A DNA stretch of 64,000 nucleotides, taken from NCBI RefSeq assembly GCF_016458825.1, contig NZ_CP066744.1, positions 563,001 through 627,000 on the forward strand, given 5' to 3'. Under the pieces are notes generated by a model. It saw only the letters and a list, made by a program, of their open reading frames with translations. It was not told the origin of the DNA and searched no databases. Shown here one piece after another: positions 52,622 to 60,776 of the stretch; the stretch's first letter is position 1, and each line of letters begins with the position of its first letter. The position numbers and the translations under genes were made by a program. The stretch is from Miniphocaeibacter halophilus. GTDB taxonomy: Bacteria > Bacillota > Clostridia > Tissierellales > Peptoniphilaceae.

Positions 52622-53323
52622 CTACCACTCTATTTCGTCAATTGAAACCGGATTTTCATTTAAAGTGATATTTCTTACAACTGCATCATTTATTTCTATT
52701 ACTCTATTGGCTATTGGAGCAATAGCTTTATTATGGGTGATTATTACAACCGTTGTACCTGTTTCTATACATGTTTGTTGTAATAATTTTAAGACTGATT
52801 TACCTGTTTTATAATCCAAAGCACCTGTTGGCTCATCACATAAAAGCAACTTGGGATTTTTAGCTATGGCCCTTGCTATTGCAACTCTTTGTTGCTCACC
52901 ACCGGACAATTGAGCAGGAAAATTATTAAGTCTATCACCAAGACCAACATCTATTAAAACGCTTTCGGCATCTTTCGCATTTTCAACAATTTGTGAAGCT
53001 AATTCTATATTTTCTAAAGAAGTCAAATTTGGAACTAAATTATAAAATTGAAAAACAAAACCTATTTCATAACGACGGTACTTTGTTAACTCTTTTTCGT
53101 TATATTTCGAAATATCCTTTCCATCTACTATTACCTGGCCCTTGTCATTTTTATCCATTCCACCTAATATATTTAAGACAGTAGACTTTCCGGCACCACT
53201 AGGTCCAACTATTATAGCTAGTTCTCCTTTTTCAATAGTAAAATCAATTCCCTTGTTAGCATATATAGTTGTGTCTCCCATTTTATAAGTTTTATAACTG
53301 TCAATCATTTCAACAAAACTCAT
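52622..53323 (-). CDS. ABC ATPase of MacB/LolD type
   Basis: A 233-residue ATPase: Walker [11 protein letters not shown]-loop [18 protein letters not shown] (typical of MacB/LolD-like proteins), signature [14 protein letters not shown], Walker [15 protein letters not shown] and H-loop [10 protein letters not shown]. It supplies energy to the large FtsX-type permease whose start is one base away. Start ATG 53323 has a GGATGTGA site ahead; the frame extends upstream to 53341 without a good site. Such pairs act by mechanotransmission rather than substrate passage. Confidence 0.92.
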   Translation of the reverse strand: MSFVEMIDSYKTYKMGDTTIYANKGIDFTIEKGELAIIVGPSGAGKSTVLNILGGMDKNDKGQVIVDGKDISKYNEKELTKYRRYEIGFVFQFYNLVPNLTSLENIELASQIVENAKDAESVLIDVGLGDRLNNFPAQLSGGEQQRVAIARAIAKNPKLLLCDEPTGALDYKTGKSVLKLLQQTCIETGTTVVIITHNKAIAPIANRVIEINDAVVRNITLNENPVSIDEIEW

Positions 53324-53341
53324 ATTTTCACATCCAAACAT

Positions 53342-53679
53342 ATTTTTTCATACTATTAAAATTATACACTATATAACTGAAAATAATCCTAATACAAATA
53401 TATTTTTAAATATTAAATATCTTATATACTATAATTTTTTTGATTAATTTAAAAGATTATCCGTAAAATATATTTATTAAATATTCCTGTAAAAGAAAGT
53501 ATATGAGAAACTAAACACAGCTTTATAATAAATTAAATCTTTTGAAACAACTATTTTGACCAAACTTTAATTCTAAATACAGAACTATGAATTTAGTACA
53601 TTATAGTTGTTCTTTTATTTACAAATAGACTAAAATAAATTGTAGTAGTATAATGTTAGAGAAATGAAAGAAGGATTTT
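53342..53679. other. Intergenic region with an inverted repeat
   Basis: No gene is seen in these 338 bases between the divergent ABC and mnmH genes. A nested inverted repeat spans 53546-53611: outer AACAACTAT/ATAGTTGTT and inner TCTAAAT/ATTTAG, with a T-rich tail on the plus strand. It might be an attenuator or a remnant terminator; there is no adequate promoter evidence. TATAAT-like boxes sit near 53370 (minus) and 53648 (plus). Confidence 0.35.
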
Positions 53680-54705
53680 ATGACAAATACTTTTACTTAC
53701 ACAAGTATTAGAAAACTTAATAACAAAATACTTATAGATGTACGAAGTCCATTGGAATTTAAAGAAGGAACAATTCCTGATGCAATAAACATTCCGGTTT
53801 TATTAAATGATGAAAGAAAAGAAGTTGGTACTTTGTATTCTAAGGGTGAAATAGATAAGGCTAAATTATTGGCTGTAGAATCAATTTCAAAAAGACTGCC
53901 AACTATTTTTAGCAATTTTTTAGAATTAAAAAACAAATTTGAAAATATTGTTATTTTTTGTGCTAGAGGTGGATACAGAAGTAGGTCACTTTCCAGTTTC
54001 TTAGATTCTCTTGATATTTCCAATATTCGTATTGAAGGTGGATATAAAGGCTACAGGAATTATATAATCAATAATATGAACTATTTTATATCTAAAATAA
54101 CACCTATTGTCCTATATGGAAATACAGGTTGTGGTAAAACGGAAATTTTACAAAATTTAAAATTAAAGGGTTACCCTGTAATTGATTTAGAAAACTTAGC
54201 CGTTCATAGAGGTTCCATTCTTGGAGCAGTAGGATTAAATGAACAACCTAAACAAAAAATGTTCGATTCTTTACTCTTTGAAGAAATTTCCAAATATGAA
54301 AATAAATATGTTTTTATAGAAGGAGAATCAAAGAGAATTGGTAAAATTTCTCTTCCTGAATTACTTTATAAAAAGATGGCAAATTCAATAAATATAAAAA
54401 TAGACGCTCCTATTGAAGAAAGAGTTAAAAGATTAGTTGGGGAATATGCCATACCGCAAAATAAAGATGATATAAAAAATTCTATAAACTATATGAGAAA
54501 ATACATTTCAAATAAAGCTGCTAACAATCTACTGGAAGCTTTAGAAAACAATGAATATGATTATATTGCAAAAGAACTTTGCATTAACTACTACGATAAA
54601 AAATATAGTAATAGGGTAAATAAATTTGATTTTCAATTTACAAATAATAATGTAGATAAGGTTACAGAAGAAATTATAGAAAAAACTAAACATTTATTTA
54701 AATGA
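53680..54705 (+). CDS. mnmH: tRNA 2-selenouridine synthase
   Basis: A 341-residue enzyme (SelU/MnmH) that replaces 2-thiouridine at the wobble position of certain tRNAs with 2-selenouridine. Two domains are visible: an N-terminal rhodanese domain with LIDVRSPLEF and the active-site loop FCARGGYRSRS (Cys94), and a C-terminal P-loop domain (YGNTGCGKTEIL, residues ~144-155). Length fits the family (~340-370). Use of this enzyme requires selenophosphate from SelD, which is not in this window. Start ATG 53680 follows AAGAAGG. It stands alone as a single gene. Confidence 0.92.
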   Translation: MTNTFTYTSIRKLNNKILIDVRSPLEFKEGTIPDAINIPVLLNDERKEVGTLYSKGEIDKAKLLAVESISKRLPTIFSNFLELKNKFENIVIFCARGGYRSRSLSSFLDSLDISNIRIEGGYKGYRNYIINNMNYFISKITPIVLYGNTGCGKTEILQNLKLKGYPVIDLENLAVHRGSILGAVGLNEQPKQKMFDSLLFEEISKYENKYVFIEGESKRIGKISLPELLYKKMANSINIKIDAPIEERVKRLVGEYAIPQNKDDIKNSINYMRKYISNKAANNLLEALENNEYDYIAKELCINYYDKKYSNRVNKFDFQFTNNNVDKVTEEIIEKTKHLFK

Positions 54706-54723
54706 TTTAATAAATTAGAAAGT

Positions 54724-54765
54724 AATATTTGGATTTTAGAAATAATCTCCAAATATTGCTTTTTT
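54724..54765 (+). terminator. Terminator of mnmH
   Basis: AATATTTGGA/TCCAAATATT stem, 14-base loop, GCTTTTTTT tail. Confidence 0.8.
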
Positions 54766-54923
54766 TATTTATCATTCCCATCTACTTTTATCCCATTAAT
54801 TTGTATTCATATTTTATTTATCAAAATTAATTAATTCCATATTTATATCTTGTTTAATATATACTTAATACAAATGTCACAACAAATACTTTTTATTGGT
54901 TTGTATTTATAAGGAGGATAAAT

Positions 54924-55451
54924 ATGATATTATTTCTACTTAATATTATTGAAGATAATATTAAAAAATTTAATAAACTATATAAAATATATAAAAATTA
55001 TGTTTTTGTCATCTGTAATAATATTTTAAAGGATATAAATCTATCTGAAGATGCATTACAGGAAACATTTCTAGCAGTCCATAATAATCTAAAGAACATC
55101 GATGACTATAACTCCAATAGAACAAAAGGTTATATTGCTATTATCGCTAGAAACAAATCAATAGATATTCATAATAAAAATAAGAATATTACCTTCGTTG
55201 AAGATGAATTTTTCCAAAACAATAGTGTTGAAATAAATCCTTTAGAGGATATGTATTATGAAAACTTACTTAATTTAATTAGAAATTTAAAAATTGAATA
55301 CAGTAATATTTTAATGTTGCGTTTTGTTCATGATATGGAATATAAGGACATAGCTAGAACATTGGATATTACCGAAGAAAATGCTCGAAAAAGAGTTGAA
55401 AGGGCAAGAAAAGCTTTAAAGGATAAATTAGAAGGTGAAAATTATGAGTAA
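54924..55451 (+). CDS. Sigma-70 family RNA polymerase sigma factor
   Basis: A 175-residue ECF-like sigma factor. Region 2 is seen in FNKLYKIYKNYVFVICNNILKDINLSEDALQETFLAVHNNLKNID and GYIAIIARNKSIDIHNK; region 4 in ILMLRFVHDMEYKDIARTLDITEENARKRVERARKALKDKL, with a clear helix-turn-helix. Translation should start at ATG 54924 behind AAGGAGG. It is coupled by an 8-base overlap to a DUF4349 membrane protein, probably its anti-sigma factor. The pair is the second such unit in this window. Confidence 0.9.
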   Translation: MILFLLNIIEDNIKKFNKLYKIYKNYVFVICNNILKDINLSEDALQETFLAVHNNLKNIDDYNSNRTKGYIAIIARNKSIDIHNKNKNITFVEDEFFQNNSVEINPLEDMYYENLLNLIRNLKIEYSNILMLRFVHDMEYKDIARTLDITEENARKRVERARKALKDKLEGENYE

Positions 55452-56388
55452 TAAATTTAACGAATTATTAAAAAAAGCCTTAACCGAATATGAAAGAGAA
55501 ATCGTTGAAAATACAGAACAAATTTCCACAAAAAACAATACCATACATTTTAAAAGAAACTTAAGAAAATATATAACAGCTGCCGCTATTTTTGTAATAT
55601 TAATTCCTTCCATCTTTATAGGTTCAAATATTTACAATAATCAAAATAATATTTCAAAAAGGGAAATACTAGTAGACGCTGAAGAAGGCATAACCAAAGG
55701 AGCTGACTCAGAAGGTGCTTATATAGATAATTTAAATATAAATGCTGAAACATTGGATTTTAAGACCACCATTAAAGACACTGAAAAACTAATTGAAAAA
55801 TATAAAGGTAAAATAGAAAATCAAGATATTAGCAACTTGAAAAATGAAAATACCGGAAGATACGCTACTTATTCCATAAAAATTCCAGATGAAGATGCAG
55901 ATAAATTTATAGAAGATTTTGAAAAATTAACTGTTAATATAACCAGTACAAATAAATCATCCTATAATGTTACAGATGAAGTTAAAAATATTGAAGAAAA
56001 TTTAAATAATGTTAATACAAAATTGGAAAGACTTAAAGAGCTTCTAAAAGAAGCTACAAGTTTAACGGAAATAACAGAAATTGAAGGAAAAATACAAGAA
56101 GCGGAATCTGAAAAGAACTCCTATGAGGAAAATTTAGAATATCTTGGCAAAGAAATAGACTTTACTACTGTATATATAAGTATTAATGAAGTTACAAAAT
56201 ATTCCGGTACAGAAAATATCAATGAAGGATTCGGAAAAAGAATCACTAAAGCCTTTAAAAATTCAAAAATCATATTTATAAGAACAATCCAAAATACTAT
56301 TTTAGGATTTATAACCTTGCTTCCTTTTATAACAATAGTTTTGGTAATTGGAATAATAGTCTTTGTGTTTTTTAGAAAAAGAAAATAA
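55444..56388 (+). CDS. DUF4349 membrane protein, probable anti-sigma factor
   Basis: A 314-residue protein. The N-terminal ~40 residues are cytoplasmic; a membrane helix (YITAAAIFVILIPSIFIG) follows, then an extracytoplasmic domain containing a coiled-coil (DEVKNIEENLNNVNTKLERLKELLKEATSLTEITEIEGKIQEAESEKNSYEENL) and a C-terminal membrane helix with basic tail (ITIVLVIGIIVFVFFRKRK). The domain from NINAETLDFKTTIKDTEKLIEKYKGKIENQ onward matches DUF4349. The start is ATG 55444 (GAAGGTGA ahead); the GTG at 55435 overlaps that site. Anti-sigma role is inferred from the coupling. Confidence 0.78.
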   Translation: MSNKFNELLKKALTEYEREIVENTEQISTKNNTIHFKRNLRKYITAAAIFVILIPSIFIGSNIYNNQNNISKREILVDAEEGITKGADSEGAYIDNLNINAETLDFKTTIKDTEKLIEKYKGKIENQDISNLKNENTGRYATYSIKIPDEDADKFIEDFEKLTVNITSTNKSSYNVTDEVKNIEENLNNVNTKLERLKELLKEATSLTEITEIEGKIQEAESEKNSYEENLEYLGKEIDFTTVYISINEVTKYSGTENINEGFGKRITKAFKNSKIIFIRTIQNTILGFITLLPFITIVLVIGIIVFVFFRKRK

Positions 56389-56581
56389 TAATATAAAACC
56401 ACCTTAGTTTAATAGCTCTATAATTTATAGTGTTGATGGCAATAAATCCATTAGCACTATTTCTTGCTTGAATATAAAAGAATAGGCAAATTACAAAATT
56501 TATTATGACTTCTTTATGAACTTACATGTAATTATACAATCTATCTTTTGATAAATAGAAAGTATTAATTCAATCAAGTCC

Positions 56582-56610
56582 TTGACTATTACAGTCTTTT
56601 ACCTTATAAT
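56582..56610 (+). promoter_or_regulatory. Promoter of the tRNA-Ser/SRP RNA unit
   Basis: TTGACT, exactly 17 bases, TATAAT, ending 15 bases before the tRNA. It is the strongest promoter in the window, as expected for a stable-RNA unit. The preceding 56389-56581 holds no gene that I can see. Confidence 0.85.
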
Positions 56611-56625
56611 AATAATCTGTAACAT

Positions 56626-56717
56626 GGAGAATTGTCCGAGCTGGCTGAAGGAGCACGATTGGAAATCGTGTAGGCGTGATGAGCGTCTCAAGGGTTCAAA
56701 TCCCTTATTCTCCGCCA
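56626..56717 (+). tRNA. tRNA-Ser (GGA)
   Basis: Acceptor GGAGAAT pairs with ATTCTCC (56707-56713), then discriminator G and encoded CCA. The anticodon stem CACGA/TCGTG encloses TTGGAAA, with anticodon GGA at 56661-56663 reading UCC/UCU. The long variable arm (TAGGCGTGATGAGCGTCTC region) is typical of serine tRNAs, and the T loop GGGTTCAAATCCC is intact. Confidence 0.95.
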
Positions 56718-56988
56718 TGCACTAGACGGGGAACTAGCGATGCCCTGTAACCTGCAATCGCTACAGCAGGGTTGAATTCCCAGCCTAGGCATAGTAAATC
56801 TTAAGTCTGCCCTAAAAAAGTGGTGTTGACAAATGGGTCTTGCGCAACAGGAACCTATGAACCTGGTCAGATCAGGAATGAAGCAGCCATAAGTAGTCAC
56901 TCTTGTGTGCCGCAAGGAAGCCTGTTTCGAGCTAACTATTTAGGTAACGTTAAAGTTTGCTATGACGAAGCTGGGTGTGCTTACATAG
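56718..56988 (+). ncRNA. ffs: Signal recognition particle RNA, long Bacillus type
   Basis: About 270 bases following directly after the tRNA CCA. It contains the SRP domain with its tetraloop/internal loop (GGTCAGATCAGG and GAAGCAGCC near 56866-56890), the Alu-type 5' portion (ACTAGACGGGGAACTAGCGATGCCC, then GGGTTGAATTCCC), and the returning 3' strand (GGGTGTGCTTACA). This is the 6S-like scRNA of Gram-positives, longer than the 110-base E. coli 4.5S RNA. It forms the RNA of the targeting particle with Ffh. In Bacillus the dnaX gene follows; here it does not. Confidence 0.93.
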
Positions 56989-56989
56989 T

Positions 56990-57022
56990 AAAAACCATTG
57001 AGGTAATCTCAATGGTTTTTTA
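56990..57022 (+). terminator. Terminator of the tRNA-Ser/SRP RNA unit
   Basis: AAAACCATTGAG/CTCAATGGTTTT stem with a 5-base loop and T6. Confidence 0.88.
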
Positions 57023-57037
57023 TTTTATTTATTGGTA

Positions 57038-57109
57038 TTAATTTTCCAACAACACTACCAACTCATCTCTAATTGAGGTATTATCCTCTACTATCAGTAT
57101 TTTATACAC
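57038..57109 (-). pseudogene. N-terminal remnant of a response regulator
   Basis: On the minus strand a GTG start behind GAAAGGAAATATA opens MYKILIVEDNTSIRDELVVL, then LEN and TAA: 23 residues only. This is the first strand and acidic pocket (IVEDN) of an OmpR-type receiver domain, with the typical S-I-R-D-E-L-x-x-L-L-E helix, but the frame ends there and no continuation is seen. A deletion has removed the rest of the gene, leaving the stump 15 bases from the SRP RNA terminator. Confidence 0.65.
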
Positions 57110-57147
57110 TATATTTCCTTTCATTCTTTTTTTCTATCTTTTAAGTA

Positions 57148-57516
57148 TTAATAACTATTATTTCCTGCAATTACCCCTGTAATTATATAGAATAATTTAA
57201 AAGTCATATCATAATTAAGTATTAGTAGTTTAGAGAAAATTTCCGGAAGATATATTAAAGCTCTAGTAAAAAATAAAATAGAAATTACAAAAAATATTAA
57301 AAACTTTACAAGGTCTAAGATTTTTAGATTTTTTATTTTTTTATATCCAAATATCAAATATCCGTATATAAAATATATGAGCCCCATAAGAATTTGATAG
57401 TATCCTCCTTCAAATGTCCTACTTACATATTTACTATATTTAAAATCTATTTGAGTCAATATCAAAATACCTATTATCGCAAGTACATAATGCATCAGTT
57501 TTTTCACTCTTATCAT
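57148..57516 (-). CDS. Small four-helix membrane protein, paralog A
   Basis: A 122-residue protein of about four membrane segments. MHYVLAIIGILILTQIDFKYSKYVSRTFEGGYYQILMGLIYFIYGYLIFGYKKIKN aligns with the gene immediately upstream, sharing LIYFIYGYLIFGYKK. No family recognised. GGAGGTG lies ahead of ATG 57516. It is the last gene of a two-gene unit of tandem duplicates; the response-regulator stump lies just downstream. Confidence 0.6.
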   Translation of the reverse strand: MIRVKKLMHYVLAIIGILILTQIDFKYSKYVSRTFEGGYYQILMGLIYFIYGYLIFGYKKIKNLKILDLVKFLIFFVISILFFTRALIYLPEIFSKLLILNYDMTFKLFYIITGVIAGNNSY

Positions 57517-57562
57517 AATACTACACCTCCTAATATTATGTTTCCTTACTATAATTTGATTT

Positions 57563-57946
57563 TTACCTTTTGTAGTATCCCAATAATATACCTGTTAAAA
57601 GATAAAACATTTTAAAGAGTTTATCCATGTCCAATATTGTTGAAAAAGACGGATAAATAAATCCCTTAACTATAATAAATAATGTCACAATATAAAAAAA
57701 TCCAAATCTAATAATCTCCATAGTTTTTATACTGTTAAATTTTTTATACCCGAAAACTAAGAAGCCGTATATGAAATATAATAAACCTATAATCGCAAAA
57801 TAAAATCCTGAATTAATGCCCTTTAACACCTTAATATTCCATTTAGCATCTATCCATAGTACTATTATTAAACCCAATATAACTACCATATAATGTAGTA
57901 AAGGATTGTTTTTCTTTATTTTTTTATTCTTTTTTCTTTTCTTCAT
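57563..57946 (-). CDS. Small four-helix membrane protein, paralog B
   Basis: A 127-residue paralog of the next gene, with a lysine-rich N-terminus (KKRKKNKKIKKNNPLLHYMVVILG) and the shared LLYFIYGFLVFGYKK segment. Four membrane segments. The start is ATG 57946, with GGTGA ahead; the ATG at 57958 overlaps the site. Function unknown; the duplicated pair suggests heteromeric use or recent duplication. Confidence 0.6.
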   Translation of the reverse strand: MKKRKKNKKIKKNNPLLHYMVVILGLIIVLWIDAKWNIKVLKGINSGFYFAIIGLLYFIYGFLVFGYKKFNSIKTMEIIRFGFFYIVTLFIIVKGFIYPSFSTILDMDKLFKMFYLLTGILLGYYKR

Positions 57947-58003
57947 AATTTTCACCATAATTAATTTAAAAGGTTATAAACAATATGCTTATAACCTTAA
58001 TTT

Positions 58004-59062
58004 TTACCAATTTTCTATTGTTGAACCATCTATATTTCTAACTACTTCACAAACTAATTTTAGTGCATTTTTATAGTCATTTATATTGGCATAACAATGA
58101 TGTGTATGAACATATCGTACTGGAATACCTACTATTAAGCAAGGTATACCATGTTCTACTAAATGGATATTTCCAGCATTTGTTCCACCACTTGTCCTTA
58201 CTGCAGTCTGATACTGTATACTGTTTTTATCTGCAATTTTTCTTGCAAAATCTACAAATTTGTAATTTGTAATATAGGAATTGTCCCTATATCTTAATTG
58301 AGGTCCTCTATTTAGTCCACACTGTATTTTATATTCTTCGCTAAAATTGTCATCTCCCGGACTTCCCTCTATTATTATTGCTAAATCAGGTTTAACTCTT
58401 TGGGCAGTAACCTTTGCACCTCTTAGTCCAACTTCTTCTTGAACTGCTAGTGCGCCTACAATATTAACATCTAAATTTTCTTTCGATAATTCTTTCATGG
58501 CCTCAATAACACATGCTGTGCCTAGTCGATTATCAAAAGCCTTTCCTAACATTGTTCCATTTTTTTCATTGTATTCAAAATTTACAAAGGGCGTTATTGG
58601 ATTTCCAACTTCAATTTTAAAATCATTTATAACTTCTTCCCTTGAATTTGCTCCTACATCAATAGATAAATCTTCAATTGTTAGTTTTTTCTTTCTCTCT
58701 TCTTCAGACATAAAATGCGGTGGTTTTGAAGAAACAACTCCTTTAATGTATTCTCCTTGAGAATTTTTTATTACTACCAGCTGAGCCGGTATACTTTCTA
58801 CAACCCATCCACCTATTGGTATAAACTTAATTAATCCTTTTTCATCAATAAATTGAACCATAAATCCTACTTCATCTAAGTGCCCATCTAGCATTATTGT
58901 AATTTTACTAGGATCCTTCTTCTTATTTTTTAAATATGTATTAAATAATTTGTCTGTAGTTACTTCTAAATCCCCTGCATGTTTTTTTACAATATTTGTA
59001 ATTTCATCCTCGTAGCCTGAAATTCCATATGCATTTGAAAGTTCTTCAATTAATTTTAACAT
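58004..59062 (-). CDS. M42 family metallopeptidase
   Basis: A 352-residue dodecameric-type aminopeptidase. Metal and catalytic residues are visible: GHLDEVGFMV (His), KAFDNRLGTA (Asp), VQEEVGLRGA (two Glu), EGSPGDD (Asp/Glu) and the C-terminal RYVHTHHCY (His). M42 enzymes (FrvX/PepA-like, TET peptidases) trim peptides in the cytoplasm. The length and order are standard. ATG 59062 has GAGGGAGG ahead. A long hairpin lies just upstream in the leader direction. Confidence 0.92.
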   Translation of the reverse strand: MLKLIEELSNAYGISGYEDEITNIVKKHAGDLEVTTDKLFNTYLKNKKKDPSKITIMLDGHLDEVGFMVQFIDEKGLIKFIPIGGWVVESIPAQLVVIKNSQGEYIKGVVSSKPPHFMSEEERKKKLTIEDLSIDVGANSREEVINDFKIEVGNPITPFVNFEYNEKNGTMLGKAFDNRLGTACVIEAMKELSKENLDVNIVGALAVQEEVGLRGAKVTAQRVKPDLAIIIEGSPGDDNFSEEYKIQCGLNRGPQLRYRDNSYITNYKFVDFARKIADKNSIQYQTAVRTSGGTNAGNIHLVEHGIPCLIVGIPVRYVHTHHCYANINDYKNALKLVCEVVRNIDGSTIENW

Positions 59063-59093
59063 TTTGCCTCCCTCAATAATTTAATTTAATAAC

Positions 59094-59157
59094 AAAAAGC
59101 AGTAGACTTTCCTAATAAATACCTTATACTATTTACAAAGAAACTTCTACTGCTTAT
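59094..59157 (-). terminator. Terminator-like hairpin upstream of the M42 gene
   Basis: On the minus strand AAGCAGTAGAAGTTTC pairs with GAAAGTCTACTGCTT (about 14 bp with one bulge) around a 34-base loop, followed by TTTGTTATT. It lies just ahead of the M42 gene and could end a decayed gene upstream or act as an attenuator. Confidence 0.4.
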
Positions 59158-59477
59158 TAATCAATTTTTTATAGAAAATTTATAATAATAAAACCTAGAG
59201 CGGCTTTCTTTTTAATATTATTTATATTTTTCAAAATAAACTATTATATATAAACAAATTAATTTTACTTTTAAACCCTTTTACTTAGTCCTTAAGGCAT
59301 TTTGTTAGTATTTCTAAAAACACCTCGTCGCTTATACTCCTTTTACAAATGTAATTTTAATTTCCCTAACTCTATCTACTATATTATAGGAAATCTAATT
59401 ATTTGGCCTATCTTATCTCCAATGTAAAAATCTTACTATTTTTTTGTATCCATTTAATTATTTCAACCAATGTGTTG
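59158..59477 (-). other. Non-coding gap with coding-like but interrupted patches
   Basis: Between the M42 gene and dfr there is no intact gene. Read on the minus strand, stretches such as TLVEIIKWIQKNSKIFTLEIR, DRVREIKITFVKG and SDEVFLEILTKCLKD occur one after another in different frames with stops between them, at about 59283-59470. They look like the remains of a small decayed gene directly downstream of the dihydrofolate reductase. No family can be named. Confidence 0.3.
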
Positions 59478-59978
59478 TTAAAACTTCTTTACATTATTGT
59501 TCTTATATTTTAAAAATTTATACTTTATGCCCTTATATTCATGTTCTGGAGATTCTGCTACTACTTCCCAATTATCCATTTCATCTAAGTTTGGGTAAAA
59601 TGTATCTGCATCTAAATCTTTCTCTATTTTCGTAACTAAACTATAGTCCATATAGTCTAGCATTTGTTCAAATATCTTACCTCCACCAATATTATAGATT
59701 TTTTCAGTGTCATATTTTTTTAGTTCTTTAAGCAATTCCTCTACTGAATGGACTACTATTAAATTATCCATTTCTATTTCCTTGGAAGTTAACACTATAT
59801 TTACTCTATTTTTTAAAGGTTTACCTCTTGGAAGTGAATCTAGGGTATTTTTCCCCATAAAAACTATATTTCCCACTGTTACTTCTTTAAAGAATTTAGT
59901 ATCCTTTGGTATTCTAATTAGCAAATCATTGTTTTTCCCTATACCCCATTTATTATCAACAGCAACTAAGTCTAACAT
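59478..59978 (-). CDS. folA: Dihydrofolate reductase, copy 1
   Basis: A 166-residue enzyme that reduces dihydrofolate to tetrahydrofolate with NADPH. Seen: the N-terminal VAVDNKWGIGKNNDLLIRIPKDTKFFKE (W-G-I-G loop, catalytic Asp in IPKD), MGKNTLDSLPRGKPL (NADPH site), VNIVLTSK and NIGGGKIFEQML (GG motif). It differs from copy 2 in the GG segment (NIGGGKIF versus VIGGESVY). Standard length. AAGGAGG ahead of ATG 59978. With a second copy 1.3 kb away and thyA 3 kb away, this is a folate/thymidylate block. Confidence 0.9.
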   Translation of the reverse strand: MLDLVAVDNKWGIGKNNDLLIRIPKDTKFFKEVTVGNIVFMGKNTLDSLPRGKPLKNRVNIVLTSKEIEMDNLIVVHSVEELLKELKKYDTEKIYNIGGGKIFEQMLDYMDYSLVTKIEKDLDADTFYPNLDEMDNWEVVAESPEHEYKGIKYKFLKYKNNNVKKF

Positions 59979-60020
59979 TAGAAACCTCCTTAACTAAGCC
60001 ATTCCTTGAAAATATAGTAC

Positions 60021-60371
60021 TTATTTTCTTAGTATTTTATCTAAGGACTTTCCTCTAGCTAATTCATCAATTAATTTATCTAAATATCGAATTTTTTGTG
60101 TAATATCGTCATCTATATTTTCTACTCTAATTCCACAAACCACTCCTTTTATTAAGGAAACATTTTCATTGATACTTGGAGCATCTTTAAAGAAATTTTC
60201 AAAATCCACATCTTTGTTTAACTGTTCTTGTAATGTATTTTCATTATAGCCTGTCAGCCAAAATATTATTTTATCAACCTCGGCCTTTGTTCGACCTTTC
60301 TTTTCAGCTTTTTGTATATAAAGTGGATATACTTTATTAAATTTCATTGTATATATTTTTGGTTTTTCCAT
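60021..60371 (-). CDS. DUF2200 family protein
   Basis: A 116-residue cytoplasmic protein: [40 protein letters not shown] is the DUF2200 opening, and [37 protein letters not shown] the conserved C-terminal part with its cysteine. Function unknown. It lies 42 bases upstream of folA copy 1 in the same direction, so co-transcription is possible. Confidence 0.8.
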   Translation of the reverse strand: MEKPKIYTMKFNKVYPLYIQKAEKKGRTKAEVDKIIFWLTGYNENTLQEQLNKDVDFENFFKDAPSINENVSLIKGVVCGIRVENIDDDITQKIRYLDKLIDELARGKSLDKILRK

Positions 60372-60491
60372 ATTTTCCTACTTTGCTTAAAGATTATTTT
60401 CCTTATAGATTTTATTTACTAAAGTTATTCCAGTAATAATAAACAGGGGCTTAACTTTTTTTAGAAATTATAAGATTAATATATTTAAATT

Positions 60492-60764
60492 CTATTTTTT
60501 GTATAAAACGTCCTCATCTTCCGGATGTTTTTCAAAATACTTAACTGTATATGAACAAACAGGGTTTACTTTTAAGCCTTCTTTTCTAGCATAATCAATA
60601 ACATATTTAGTTATATAACCTGCTAGACCTTGTCCTCTTTTTTCAGGATCTACTTGGGTACTCTTTACATTAATACCCTTTTTCCCTATGCTATAATGTA
60701 TTTTAGCGTCAGGATTTTCTTCATCTCCTATATAAAATATCTGTCCATTATTTTTTACTTCCAT
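60492..60764 (-). CDS. GNAT-family small acetyltransferase-like protein (YidJ type)
   Basis: A 90-residue protein of the compact GNAT group (PF14542-like): KIHYSIGKKGINVKSTQVDPEKRGQGLAGYITKYVIDYARKEGLKVNPVCSYTVKYFEKHPEDEDVL has the R-G-Q-G-L-A acetyl-CoA loop and the C-S-Y-x-x-x-Y-x-x-x-H-P-E ending typical of these. The acyl acceptor is unknown. ATG 60764 follows AGGAGG. Confidence 0.85.
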   Translation of the reverse strand: MEVKNNGQIFYIGDEENPDAKIHYSIGKKGINVKSTQVDPEKRGQGLAGYITKYVIDYARKEGLKVNPVCSYTVKYFEKHPEDEDVLYKK

Positions 60765-60776
60765 AATATCCTCCTG

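Noticed and set aside
56688-57041. Short frames on both strands across the tRNA-Ser/SRP RNA locus
   Set aside because: They overlap a complete tRNA and SRP RNA with clear structure; no coding pattern or ribosome sites.
59158-59477. Insertion sequence remnant
   Set aside because: No terminal inverted repeats, target duplication or recognisable transposase motif was found; only undefined coding-like patches.
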